A stretch of DNA of 64,000 nucleotides from NCBI RefSeq assembly GCF_013283645.1, contig NZ_JABEKV010000002.1, forward strand, positions 441,798 to 505,797, given 5' to 3'. The notes under the pieces are model-generated. The model was not told the DNA's origin, did not search any database, and saw only the letters and a list, made by a program, of their open reading frames with translations. The position numbers were made by a program, and so were the translations under genes. Position 1 is the stretch's first letter. Every line of letters starts with the position of its first letter. Source of the DNA: Sinorhizobium psoraleae. GTDB lineage: Bacteria; Pseudomonadota; Alphaproteobacteria; Rhizobiales; Rhizobiaceae. This document shows, in pieces, positions 47,395-55,636 of this stretch.

Positions 47395-48645
47395 ATGAAG
47401 AGCTTCCGATTTGCCCTGGCGGCGGTCGCCGCTTTTGTGCTCAGCACCGCGCAAGCGGTGGCGGGTAGCGCGTCCCTCGTTCTTGACGCGCGGACAGGCA
47501 GGATTCTTGCTGCCGAGAATGCCGACACGCTCAACCATCCCGCGTCGCTGACGAAGATGATGACGCTCTATTTAACCTTCGAGGCGTTGCATCGGGGTCA
47601 GATCGGCTGGAACACGAGGTTGGTGATGTCGCCAACGGCCGCGCGCAAACCGCCGACGAAGCTCGGCGTCAGGGCCGGCGACACGATCACCGTTCAGGAG
47701 GCCGTCAACGGCATGATCGTCCGCTCGGCCAACGATGCGGCCGCGGCGGTCGCCGAAGCCCTCGGCGGGTCGGAGGCCGGCTTTGCGCAGATGATGAACG
47801 CAAAAGCGCGTCGCCTGGGCATGACCCGCACGTATTTCGTCAACGCCTCCGGTCTGCCGGCACGCGAGCAGGTCACGACAGCGCGCGACATGGCGCGGCT
47901 CGCCATCGCACTGATGAGAGATTTCCCGGGGGAGTATCGAATGTTCGCCGCCCAGGGGTTCACCTTTCGCGGCCGCACAATCCGCGGCCACAACAATCTG
48001 ATGTATCGCTACTCGGGCATGGACGGGATCAAGACCGGCTACACCAATGCGTCGGGCTACAACATCGTAAGTGCCGTAAGAGATGGCAATCGCCGCATCG
48101 TCGGCGTGGTGCTCGGCGGGCGGTCGGCTAGAGGCCGTGACGACAAGATGGCTTCCCTGCTCGATCAGCATTTGGGCAGGACGGGATCCACTGGCGGCCG
48201 TTTGGTCTCCGCTACCACTTCGCGCGGCATCTTCGACATAGCGGGGTTGCCCGGTGTCCGGCTGTCCTACGCCGATACGCTGCGAACGCACGAAACCGCC
48301 CCCGCGCCGATCGTTGCGGCATCCACCGAAACGGCGATGCCGTCCGATCGTCCCACTGCCGTCGATGGCGGTGCAGCAACACCAAGCGCCAGCGGATATT
48401 GGCAGATTCAGATTTCCACGGCCACAACCGCGGAAGGCGCCAGGAAGATCCTGGTCGAAGCACAGTCGGCCGGCGGCGCGGCGCTGCTCGGCGCCTCGCC
48501 TCATACGGAAGTGTCGGGCGACGGCAACGCCAGGCGCTATCGCGCGCGCTTTATCGGCTTCGCCAGCCGCGAGGCGGCCACTTCGGCCTGCACGATTCTC
48601 AAGAAGCGATCCTACGATTGCACGCTGCTTCCCGACCGGGGTTAG
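47395..48645 (+). CDS. D-alanyl-D-alanine carboxypeptidase with SPOR domain
   Basis: A 416-residue periplasmic penicillin-binding protein (DacA/DacC type) that trims peptidoglycan pentapeptides. Signal peptide LAAVAAFVLSTAQAVAG; SLTK (Ser51, Lys54), the SAN motif in VRSANDAAAAVAEAL, and KTGYTNASGYN give the full catalytic triad. A Pro/Ala-rich linker leads to a C-terminal SPOR domain (about 335-416, SGYWQIQISTATTAEGARKIL) that binds denuded glycan at the septum. GGGGGGA precedes the ATG at 47395. Confidence 0.93.
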   Translation: MKSFRFALAAVAAFVLSTAQAVAGSASLVLDARTGRILAAENADTLNHPASLTKMMTLYLTFEALHRGQIGWNTRLVMSPTAARKPPTKLGVRAGDTITVQEAVNGMIVRSANDAAAAVAEALGGSEAGFAQMMNAKARRLGMTRTYFVNASGLPAREQVTTARDMARLAIALMRDFPGEYRMFAAQGFTFRGRTIRGHNNLMYRYSGMDGIKTGYTNASGYNIVSAVRDGNRRIVGVVLGGRSARGRDDKMASLLDQHLGRTGSTGGRLVSATTSRGIFDIAGLPGVRLSYADTLRTHETAPAPIVAASTETAMPSDRPTAVDGGAATPSASGYWQIQISTATTAEGARKILVEAQSAGGAALLGASPHTEVSGDGNARRYRARFIGFASREAATSACTILKKRSYDCTLLPDRG

Positions 48646-48661
48646 TTTGTCCCGCGAGCTT

Positions 48662-48762
48662 CTACAGCGCGCGTCTTATCAGCCGCACAAAGAACGCTGT
48701 AGCGCTTTGAATTTGCGGCATGTTTTTCCTTTGGCCAATCGATTACGATTCAAGGAAACATG
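48662..48762 (-). repeat. Mosaic intergenic repeat, copy 5
   Basis: Reverse-oriented copy: CTACAGCG...CGCTGTAG arms, GCTTTGAATTTGC core, then ATCGATTACGATTCAAGG and a CATG end. Lies between the convergent carboxypeptidase and GNAT genes. Confidence 0.82.
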
Positions 48763-48789
48763 CAGCAAGGAGATTTTCCCGCGCGCAAG

Positions 48790-49293
48790 CTACGCGGCGG
48801 GCGCAAGCCGTCGAACATAGAATTTGGTGTCGACACCCATGACCGGAAAGCCAATTGGCAGGTCATCCTTGCTGATCTCGGCAAACCCGTTCTTCTCGTA
48901 GAAACGATGCGCGGCAAGGAACTTGTCGGTCGTGCCGAGAAAGACGGCCGCGATTCTCCGGTGCTCGGCATGGGCAAACAGTCTCTCGAGCAGCCGCGCT
49001 GCCACGCCGTGATCGCGGCCACGAAAATCGGGAGCGACGAACATCTTACGGAGCGCTGCTTGAGATCCGCCGATATCCTTGAGACCAAGGGTACCAACGA
49101 CCCGGTCGTCGATGGTGGCAACCCAGAAATCTCCGTTCCCGCTTTGATAGAAGTCGGCGATCGAGCGAAGATCCGGTTGATCGTCGATGGTGATGGCAAT
49201 GCCGAATTCCTCGCGCTGGATCGGCAAAATGACGTCGATGACGCCCTCCTCGTCCGCCGCTGCAAAGCGCCGGATTTCCACCTCTCCCGTCAT
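48790..49293 (-). CDS. GNAT acetyltransferase
   Basis: A 167-residue GNAT-family enzyme. The acetyl-CoA site is in RKMFVAPDFRGRDHGVAARLLERLFAHA, a QxxGxG-like element, followed by the FLGTTDKFLAAHRFYEKNGF motif. The start at 49293 has AGGAAAGGG upstream. Substrate unknown. It ends downstream of tldD on the same strand, 49 nt apart, so may be co-transcribed. Confidence 0.87.
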   Translation of the reverse strand: MTGEVEIRRFAAADEEGVIDVILPIQREEFGIAITIDDQPDLRSIADFYQSGNGDFWVATIDDRVVGTLGLKDIGGSQAALRKMFVAPDFRGRDHGVAARLLERLFAHAEHRRIAAVFLGTTDKFLAAHRFYEKNGFAEISKDDLPIGFPVMGVDTKFYVRRLAPAA

Positions 49294-49342
49294 GGCACCC
49301 TTTCCTCCACGGACCTCGGCTCCGCTCAGTCGGCCGTGGGCC

Positions 49343-50758
49343 TTATGCCTGCGTACCGCCGACGGTGATCTGATCCATTCTGAGATGCGGTTGGCCAACA
49401 CCGACCGGCACCCACTGGCCGGCCTTGCCGCAGTTGCCGATGCCGGTATCGAGCTTGCTGTCGTTGCCGACCATCGTCACCCGCTTCATCGCGTCCGGTC
49501 CATTGCCGATCAGCATCGCCCCCTTGACGGGCGCACCGACCTTGCCGTTCTCGATCAGATAGGCTTCGGTGCAGCCGAACACGAACTTGCCGGAGGTGAT
49601 GTCCACCTGGCCGCCGCCAAAGGAGACGGCGTAGATGCCCCTCTTGACCGAAGCGATGATCTCGTCGGGCGTGCGATCTCCGGAAAGCATGTACGTGTTG
49701 GTCATGCGGGGCATCGGGATATGCGCGTAGCCCTGCCGGCGGCCATTTCCGGTGGGCTTCATGCCCATCAGCCGTGCATTCTGCCGGTCCTGCATGTACC
49801 CGACCAATTTGCCGTCCTCGATCAGGACGTTGTAGCCTGACGGAGTGCCCTCATCGTCGACCGAGATCGAGCCCCGCCGCGCCTCGATTGTGCCGTCATC
49901 GACAACGGTGACCCCTTTGGCCGCCACCTGCTCGCCGAGGAGGCCTGCGAAGGCGGACGTCTTCTTGCGATTGAAATCGCCCTCGAGCCCGTGACCGACC
50001 GCTTCATGCAGCATCACGCCGGGCCAGCCGGAGGCGAGCACGACGTCCATCGTGCCCGCCGGAGCATCGATGGCTTCGAGGTTGACGAGCGCCTGCCGCA
50101 GCGCTTCGTCGGCGCCGCGCTTCCAGTTCTCTTCCGTGACGAAGTTGCCGAACCCGCGCCGTCCACCGATGCCGAACGATCCGGTTTCCTGCCGGTCGCC
50201 ATCACCGACGACGACCGAGATGTTGATGCGGGTCATCGGTCTCACGTCGTGGACTCGGTGGCCGTCGGAACGCAGGATATCGACCACCTGCCAGCTGGCG
50301 GAGATCGAGGCGGTCACCTGCCGCACCTTGGGATCCCTGGCGCGCAGATAGGCGTCGACCTCCTGCAGCAAGGCAACCTTGGCCTCGAAGGTCGGTTCGC
50401 CGATCGGGTTCTCGTCGCCGTAGAGCTTCTTGTTGGTCCGCTGGGGGGCTGCGGCATAGGAACCGGCATAGCCGCGCGTCACCTGACCGACGGCGTCGGC
50501 GGCCCTGCGCAGGGCGGCAAGCGACAGTTCTCCGGCGTGCGCGTAGCCGACCGATTCGCCCGCCACAGCGCGCAGGCCGAAGCCCTGGTCGGTGTTGAAG
50601 CTGCCACCCTTGAGGCGGCCATTGTCGAAGGAAAGGACCTCGGCTTGCGCATGCTCGAGAAAGAGCTCGCCGTCGTCGGCGCCAGCAAGCGTCTCGGACA
50701 GAACCTTACGGACCGTCGCCTCGTCCGCATCGAAGAGGCTTATCAGATCGGTGTTCAT
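49343..50758 (-). CDS. tldD: Metalloprotease TldD
   Basis: The catalytic subunit of the TldD/TldE protease, which processes microcin B17 and CcdA in E. coli and other substrates elsewhere. The 471-residue protein has the zinc motif HEAVGHGLEGDF, and the conserved FGGGQVDITSGKFVFGCTEAYLIENGKVG near the C-terminus. Its partner TldE (PmbA) is not in this window. A mosaic repeat copy lies just upstream of the ATG at 50758. Confidence 0.95.
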   Translation of the reverse strand: MNTDLISLFDADEATVRKVLSETLAGADDGELFLEHAQAEVLSFDNGRLKGGSFNTDQGFGLRAVAGESVGYAHAGELSLAALRRAADAVGQVTRGYAGSYAAAPQRTNKKLYGDENPIGEPTFEAKVALLQEVDAYLRARDPKVRQVTASISASWQVVDILRSDGHRVHDVRPMTRINISVVVGDGDRQETGSFGIGGRRGFGNFVTEENWKRGADEALRQALVNLEAIDAPAGTMDVVLASGWPGVMLHEAVGHGLEGDFNRKKTSAFAGLLGEQVAAKGVTVVDDGTIEARRGSISVDDEGTPSGYNVLIEDGKLVGYMQDRQNARLMGMKPTGNGRRQGYAHIPMPRMTNTYMLSGDRTPDEIIASVKRGIYAVSFGGGQVDITSGKFVFGCTEAYLIENGKVGAPVKGAMLIGNGPDAMKRVTMVGNDSKLDTGIGNCGKAGQWVPVGVGQPHLRMDQITVGGTQA

Positions 50759-50792
50759 GGTCGTCCGCTCCCGCTGGTTCAAGGTCCCACTG

Positions 50793-50892
50793 CATGTTTC
50801 CTTAAATCGTAGCCGATTTAAGGATAAAAACATGCAGCAATTCAAAGTGCTACAGCGTCCTTTGCGCGTCTGAGAAGACGCGCGGCGCTGTA
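50793..50892 (+). repeat. Mosaic intergenic repeat, copy 6
   Basis: The most perfect copy: the CATGTTTCCTTAAATCG-TAGC-CGATTTAAGGA... hairpin ending in CATG, the CAGCAATTCAAAGTG core, then CTACAGCG...CGCTGTA enclosing GCGCGTCT-GAG-AAGACGCGC. Confidence 0.87.
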
Positions 50893-50936
50893 TGCCTTCC
50901 ATTTAGGAAGCACGGGGCCGCAAGCCAAGGAAATTT

Positions 50937-52136
50937 TCAGGAAACGGAAGCATTCCAGCCGTCGAGAAGCTTGACCTCTTCGACGCCGGTAAAGCGGGCG
51001 ATGCGGTCGAGCTCGGCAGCAAGCTTTTCCATGCGGCCGGACGAGGCCTTGACGCCCGGCTCCAGCCAGAGGCGGCGGACATCCAGTCGTCCAAGCTTTC
51101 GGTCTGCTTTCATATCGATGCGGCCGATCAGCCGATCGCCTTCAATCAACGGAAAGACGTAGTAGCCGTATTCACGCTTCGCCTCCGGCACAAAAACCTC
51201 GATCCGATAAAAGAAGCCGAAAAGTCGCTCCGTTCGATTGCGATCACGCAGCAAGGGATCGAACGGGCTAAGGACGCGGATGCGCGCCGGCGGCTCGGCC
51301 ATGTCGCCGAAGCCGTCGGGGAAGCCGGAAAAGCCATAGGACGGGCGCGGCTTACCACCGTTGGCGGATTCGACCAGAACGTCGCAAAGCTCGTCCCGAT
51401 GTGCGGCAACCCATGCTTTCGCCTCATCCGGCGACACCAGGTCCCAGAAGGCGGCGATTTCTCCATGGGTCGCGAAGCCCAGCCGGTCGAGAGCGCTGCG
51501 GCAAGCCCAGTCGACGAATTCCTCGTGGCTCACCTCCCCCTCATAGTGATGCGGGGGAATGACGCGTTCCGTGAGGTCGTAAACTTTCTGGAAGTTCTCC
51601 CGCCGGGCAATCGCCAGCTTGCCTTGGCGCCAGAGCACCTCGAGCGCCGTCTTCGACGGGTGCCAGTTCCACCAGCCGCCGGATTCGTGGCCGTCCGCCT
51701 TGAGATCGCGGGCCATCACCGCACCGTTGTTGACGATCCGTTCGTAGGTCTCGTCGCAGCCGTCGTCGAACCCTTCGCCCCGCCATTTGCGCCAGCGCTC
51801 GCGTAGCGTTTCGCTCTCCCACTTGAAGCGATGTTTCCAGTAGACGAAGAAGGTGCTCGGAATGATCGAGGCATCATGCGTCCAGTGTTCGAAAAGCTCC
51901 CGATCCTTCTCCAGCAACTCGGTCAGATGTTCGCGGCGGTAGGTCTGGTTGCGCGAAAAGAGAATCTGGTGATGGGCCCGCTCGACCGTTGCAATGCTGT
52001 CGACCTGGACGAAGCCGAGGTCACTGATGAGTTTCAGCAGGCCGTCCTTGCCGAGGGCGCGATGCGGCGCGGCGGTGAGGCCCTGTTTCGCGAGGAAGAT
52101 GCGCCGCGCATCGCGATTGGAAAGGCGAATCGTCAT
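50937..52136 (-). CDS. AlkZ/YcaQ-family winged-helix DNA glycosylase
   Basis: A 399-residue protein of the YcaQ/AlkZ (HTH_42) family of DNA glycosylases, some of which unhook interstrand crosslinks. The proposed catalytic QxD motif is QVD at residues 44-46, in LISDLGFVQVDSIATVERAHHQIL. Tandem winged-helix segments follow, with HYEGEVSHEEFVDWACRSALDRLGFAT and RLWLEPGVKASSGRMEKLAAEL. Start at 52136 (MTIRLSNRD). Divergent from bioM. Confidence 0.87.
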   Translation of the reverse strand: MTIRLSNRDARRIFLAKQGLTAAPHRALGKDGLLKLISDLGFVQVDSIATVERAHHQILFSRNQTYRREHLTELLEKDRELFEHWTHDASIIPSTFFVYWKHRFKWESETLRERWRKWRGEGFDDGCDETYERIVNNGAVMARDLKADGHESGGWWNWHPSKTALEVLWRQGKLAIARRENFQKVYDLTERVIPPHHYEGEVSHEEFVDWACRSALDRLGFATHGEIAAFWDLVSPDEAKAWVAAHRDELCDVLVESANGGKPRPSYGFSGFPDGFGDMAEPPARIRVLSPFDPLLRDRNRTERLFGFFYRIEVFVPEAKREYGYYVFPLIEGDRLIGRIDMKADRKLGRLDVRRLWLEPGVKASSGRMEKLAAELDRIARFTGVEEVKLLDGWNASVS

Positions 52137-52196
52137 GGCAGGAGAGTAGGCTTTTATTCCCATTATTCAAATACAGTTGTGCGAATGGCCGGCTGC

Positions 52197-52226
52197 ATTG
52201 CCCTTCCCGATCGACTTGCCCTATAG
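52197..52226 (+). promoter_or_regulatory. Predicted bioM promoter
   Basis: -35 TTGCCC (52198-52203), 17-nt spacer, -10 CTATAG (52221-52226), close to rhizobial CTTGAC-N17-CTATAT. Predicted leader of about 25 nt before the TTG start. The -10 region (CTATAGAGCC) matches a BioR box at only six of ten positions, so I do not call an operator. Confidence 0.6.
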
Positions 52227-52256
52227 AGCCACCACGCAAACTGCGAGGGACAAGGC

Positions 52257-52937
52257 TTGGACATTCGCTTTACCGATTGCTCGGTCAGCTTCGGCGAACG
52301 GGTCGCGCTTCATCCTCTGGCACTCGCCCTTGACGAACGACGTATCGGCATTATCGGCCTCAACGGCTCCGGCAAGACCACCTTTGCGCGGCTGATCAAC
52401 GGGCTCGTTAAGCCGAGCAAAGGCCGCGTGACGGTGAACGGGCTCGATACGGTCAAGGACGACAGGGCCGTCCTCGCCGAGGCAGGCTTCATCTTCCAAA
52501 ACCCGCAGCACCAGTTGATCATGCCGATCGTCTCGGACGATATTGCATTCGGGCTGAAGAATCGCGGCCTGCCTGCACAGGAGATCGCCGCGCGGACCGA
52601 GGCGGCGCTGACGCGCTTCGGAGTGACGCACCTTGCGAGACGCCGTGTACATGAGCTTTCGGGCGGGGAAACGCAGCTCGTCGCCATGGCCAGCGTCGTC
52701 GTCACCGGTCCGAAGATACTGATCCTCGACGAACCGACCAACCAACTCGACCTCCGCAACCGCCGTATGGTCGCCAACACGATCGATGCACTCGACGAGG
52801 ACACGATCGTCATCACCCATGACCTCGAGCTCGTTGAAGGCGTCGAGAGATTGTTGCTCTTCCACGAGGGACGGCTGTTTGCCGACGGTCCGCCCGCCGA
52901 AACGATCAAGCGCTATCACGAGGTGGCGGGATGCTGA
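52257..52937 (+). CDS. bioM: ECF biotin transporter ATPase BioM
   Basis: The ATP-binding subunit of the biotin energy-coupling-factor transporter, 226 residues. Walker A GLNGSGKTT is at residues 34-42, Q-loop FIFQNPQHQLIMP, signature LSGGETQLVAMAS, Walker B ILILDEPTNQLDL, and switch His in VITHDLELVEG. Start is TTG at 52257 with GAGGGACAAGG upstream. Overlaps bioN by 7 nt. Confidence 0.93.
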   Translation: MDIRFTDCSVSFGERVALHPLALALDERRIGIIGLNGSGKTTFARLINGLVKPSKGRVTVNGLDTVKDDRAVLAEAGFIFQNPQHQLIMPIVSDDIAFGLKNRGLPAQEIAARTEAALTRFGVTHLARRRVHELSGGETQLVAMASVVVTGPKILILDEPTNQLDLRNRRMVANTIDALDEDTIVITHDLELVEGVERLLLFHEGRLFADGPPAETIKRYHEVAGC

Positions 52938-53536
52938 CGAGCCTCTATGTGGAGGGCAGAAGCTGGTTTCACCGCCTGCCGGTGCGGGCGAAGCTTCTCG
53001 CTCTTCTGGTTCTCAGCCTCGCGCTCTTCGCGACGCAATCGCTCTATCTGCTTGCGCCCGCCTTCCTGCTCTGCGGGTGGCTCTACTTCTCGCTCGGCCT
53101 GACGTTCCGCCAGGCGCTCGCGCGCGTCGGTTTCGTCTTCTTCACCATACTCGTCCTGGCCGCTATCAACCTTTTTCTTCTTCCCGTCCCCGAGGTCGCC
53201 GCGCTGCTGCTGCGGCTGATGGCGCTCGTGCTTTTCGCCGCCACGGTTACCGCGACGACGACAATCGGCGCCTTTATGGACGAGATCACTTTCCTCCTGA
53301 AGCCGTTCGAGCGCCTCGGCCTACTGCGTGCTGCCGACGTCAGCCTTGCGCTCGGCCTCGTACTGCGTTTCGTTCCGGATATCTTCGCCCGATACGAGGC
53401 AATCCGCGAGGCGCATCGCGCGCGCGGGCTGCCGATACGGCCACTGACGATTATCGGACCGCTCATCATCCTGACGCTCAAAGATGCGGATACGATTGCC
53501 GCAGCCATTGACGCTCGCGGATTTCGCCGGCAATGA
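52931..53536 (+). CDS. bioN: ECF biotin transporter membrane subunit BioN
   Basis: The T-component that couples BioM to BioY, 201 residues with about five membrane helices (LLALLVLSLALFATQSLYLLAPAFLL and others). The two Ala-Arg-Gly coupling motifs are in REAHRARGLPIRPL and AIDARGFRR. Overlaps bioM by 7 nt; bioY follows 32 nt downstream. Confidence 0.92.
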   Translation: MLTSLYVEGRSWFHRLPVRAKLLALLVLSLALFATQSLYLLAPAFLLCGWLYFSLGLTFRQALARVGFVFFTILVLAAINLFLLPVPEVAALLLRLMALVLFAATVTATTTIGAFMDEITFLLKPFERLGLLRAADVSLALGLVLRFVPDIFARYEAIREAHRARGLPIRPLTIIGPLIILTLKDADTIAAAIDARGFRRQ

Positions 53537-53568
53537 ATTCGCGCTTTCTAATAAAAGGGTAAGACCGT

Positions 53569-54132
53569 ATGAACACCAGAGATCTCGTCCTCATCGCGCT
53601 CTTTGCCGCGATCGTTGTCGTACTCGGCCTCATTCCGCCGATCACGCTCGGCTTCATCCCTGTTCCAATCACGGCGCAATCGATGGGCGTGATGCTTGCC
53701 GGCTGCATCATCGGCGCAAAACGCGGTGCGCTCGCTTTCCTGCTGTTCGTCCTCCTCGTCGCCATTGGCCTGCCGGTGCTTTCCGGCGGGCGCGGCGGCC
53801 TGGCGGTTCTGGCCGGCCCCTCTGGCGGCTTCATCCTCGGCTGGGCGGTCGCGGCGTTTGTCACCGGCCTCGTCGCCGAACGCTTCGTTCATGAAGGCCA
53901 GCGGGAAATCCGCCAGTTCGTCGGGTTCTTCCTGGCTTCGGTCGTCGGCGGCATTGTCGTCCTCTACGCGATCGGCGTGCCGTGGCTGTCTGCCGTCTCC
54001 GGAACGCCGCTCCTTACCGCGGCGACTGGCTCGCTCGTCTTCATCCCGGGCGATTTGCTGAAAGCCGCGATCGCCACGCTCGCCGCACGCGCAGTCTACG
54101 CCGGCTATCCGCTGCTGCCGGCCCGCGCCTGA
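53569..54132 (+). CDS. bioY: Biotin transporter S-component BioY
   Basis: A 187-residue six-helix biotin-binding subunit, the partner of BioMN. The signatures TLGFIPVPITAQSMGVMLAGCIIG and VLAGPSGGFILGWAVAAFVTGL are present. This is the second bioY of the window; the solitary copy at 10.8-11.4 kb shares family motifs but differs in length. The following ligase gene starts 4 nt after the stop codon, so the operon extends beyond transport. Confidence 0.94.
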   Translation: MNTRDLVLIALFAAIVVVLGLIPPITLGFIPVPITAQSMGVMLAGCIIGAKRGALAFLLFVLLVAIGLPVLSGGRGGLAVLAGPSGGFILGWAVAAFVTGLVAERFVHEGQREIRQFVGFFLASVVGGIVVLYAIGVPWLSAVSGTPLLTAATGSLVFIPGDLLKAAIATLAARAVYAGYPLLPARA

Positions 54133-54136
54133 AGCG

Positions 54137-55636
54137 ATGCCGCTCGCCGAAGCAATCATGTGTCACGCGGTGAGCCGCCCGCACGGCCCGGCCTTCCGCA
54201 TCGAAGGCCGGATTTTCACTTTCGGACAACTTGCCGCCGACGCAACCAGCATTCTCGGGGTGATCGAACAATGGATGGCCGCCAAGGCGGGTGGCAGTAT
54301 TCTGTCAGACCGGGCGCGACTGATCGCAATCCAAAGCGGCAACCACCCGCTCTTTCCGGCTGCCTTCATCGCCGCGACCGCAGGCGGCAATTGCGCCGCG
54401 CTCATCGATCCGCATCTGCCAACGGCGACGCGCCGGCGGATGATAGAGCAATTGCGGCCCGACATCGTCATTCATACGGTGGGCGATGCGCTGCGGCTCG
54501 AACGGCCGACGACTGGCGAAACCGCACTCTTCGAGACCGCGGCCGAGGGCTTCCGCCCCATTCCTGTTGGCAAAGAAGGCGAACCCTTCCTCATCGTTTT
54601 CACGTCCGGCACGACGGGAGAGCCGAAGGCGATTATCCGCGATCGCCGCTCCTGGCGTCTCAGTCTCGAAACAGGACAATACTTTTTTGGCATCGGAGCG
54701 GAGACGACGACCTATGCGCCCGGTCCGCCCGCGCATGGACTGACGCTTTACGCGCTTGCGGAAACCCTGAAGGCAGGCGCGGAATTCGTCGGGGCCTGGC
54801 ATTTCGACCCACGGCAGGCAATGGCGACCATCGCGGCCGGGAAGGTCAAGCGGCTCGTGCTGGTGCCGACAATGTTGCGACGGCTCTGCGAACAGGCCGA
54901 GGGCACCACCCTGCCCTCCGTCGAGGCGATCACCGTTGCCGGAGCCAAGCTCACGCCTGCGGACCGGAAGGCGGCGAGCCTTGCCTTTCCCGCGGCACGG
55001 GTGATCGAATATTACGGCGCTTCCGAACTGGGCTTCATCAGCGTCGCCGATGCGTCAGACAGTCTCGTCCCGACTGCGGTCGGCAAGGCGTTCCCCGGCG
55101 TTCGTCTCGCGATCCTCGATGAGGCAGGAAACGATCTTCCCGCGGGAGAGATCGGTACGATCTCCGTCGAGAGCGCGCTCATCTCCGATGGCTATATTGT
55201 CGGCGGCGACGGCGCGGGCTTTTCCCGGAACGGCAATCTCGCAACGGTCGGCGATCTCGGTTTCCTTGATCCCGACGGCACGCTGCATCTCATCGGCCGC
55301 GCCGGCGGCATGGTGCTTTCCGGTGGTAACAACATTTATCCGTCCGAGGTCGAGGCCGCGATCACGGCCGCCAGCGAAGTCCGCGCCGTCTCCGTCCTGG
55401 GTCTCGATCACCCCGACCTTGGCGCCGAGGTCGCGGCGGTCATCCAGCCGCGCGGAGATGCATTCGACCATGGGTCGCTGCAGCGCCATCTTGATGCCGC
55501 TCTGCCGCGCTACAAGCATCCGCGCAAGATCTGGCTCTGCCGTGACATGCCGATGACGGCCTCCGGCAAGATTGCCACCAAGGAGCTCCGGCAATGGATC
55601 GCGGAGGGGAACGGTGCCCTTGAACGCCTCGTCTGA
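54137..55636 (+). CDS. AMP-forming acyl-CoA synthetase (ANL family)
   Basis: A 499-residue adenylate-forming ligase. The P-loop-like motif LIVFTSGTTGEPKAIIRDR, the EYYGASELGFIS A5-like motif, the GDLGFLDPDGTLHLIGRAGGMVLSGGNNIYPSEVE hinge region, and the catalytic Lys in MTASGKIATKEL are all present. Substrate specificity is not readable. It begins 4 nt after bioY, overlaps the thiolase start by 23 nt, and so is in the bioMNY operon. A role activating pimelate, a biotin side-chain or another carboxylic acid is plausible but inferred. Confidence 0.87.
   Translation: MPLAEAIMCHAVSRPHGPAFRIEGRIFTFGQLAADATSILGVIEQWMAAKAGGSILSDRARLIAIQSGNHPLFPAAFIAATAGGNCAALIDPHLPTATRRRMIEQLRPDIVIHTVGDALRLERPTTGETALFETAAEGFRPIPVGKEGEPFLIVFTSGTTGEPKAIIRDRRSWRLSLETGQYFFGIGAETTTYAPGPPAHGLTLYALAETLKAGAEFVGAWHFDPRQAMATIAAGKVKRLVLVPTMLRRLCEQAEGTTLPSVEAITVAGAKLTPADRKAASLAFPAARVIEYYGASELGFISVADASDSLVPTAVGKAFPGVRLAILDEAGNDLPAGEIGTISVESALISDGYIVGGDGAGFSRNGNLATVGDLGFLDPDGTLHLIGRAGGMVLSGGNNIYPSEVEAAITAASEVRAVSVLGLDHPDLGAEVAAVIQPRGDAFDHGSLQRHLDAALPRYKHPRKIWLCRDMPMTASGKIATKELRQWIAEGNGALERLV

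Noticed and set aside
50832..50873. Mini-[16 protein letters not shown] as a real peptide gene
   Set aside because: Same frame only in copies 2 and 6 of the repeat; copy 4 lacks the ATG and stop, and copies 1 and 5 differ, so RNA or DNA structure rather than protein seems conserved.
52221..52230. Possible BioR box before bioM (CTATAGAGCC)
   Set aside because: Matches TTATAGATAA at only six of ten positions and is better explained as a -10 element.
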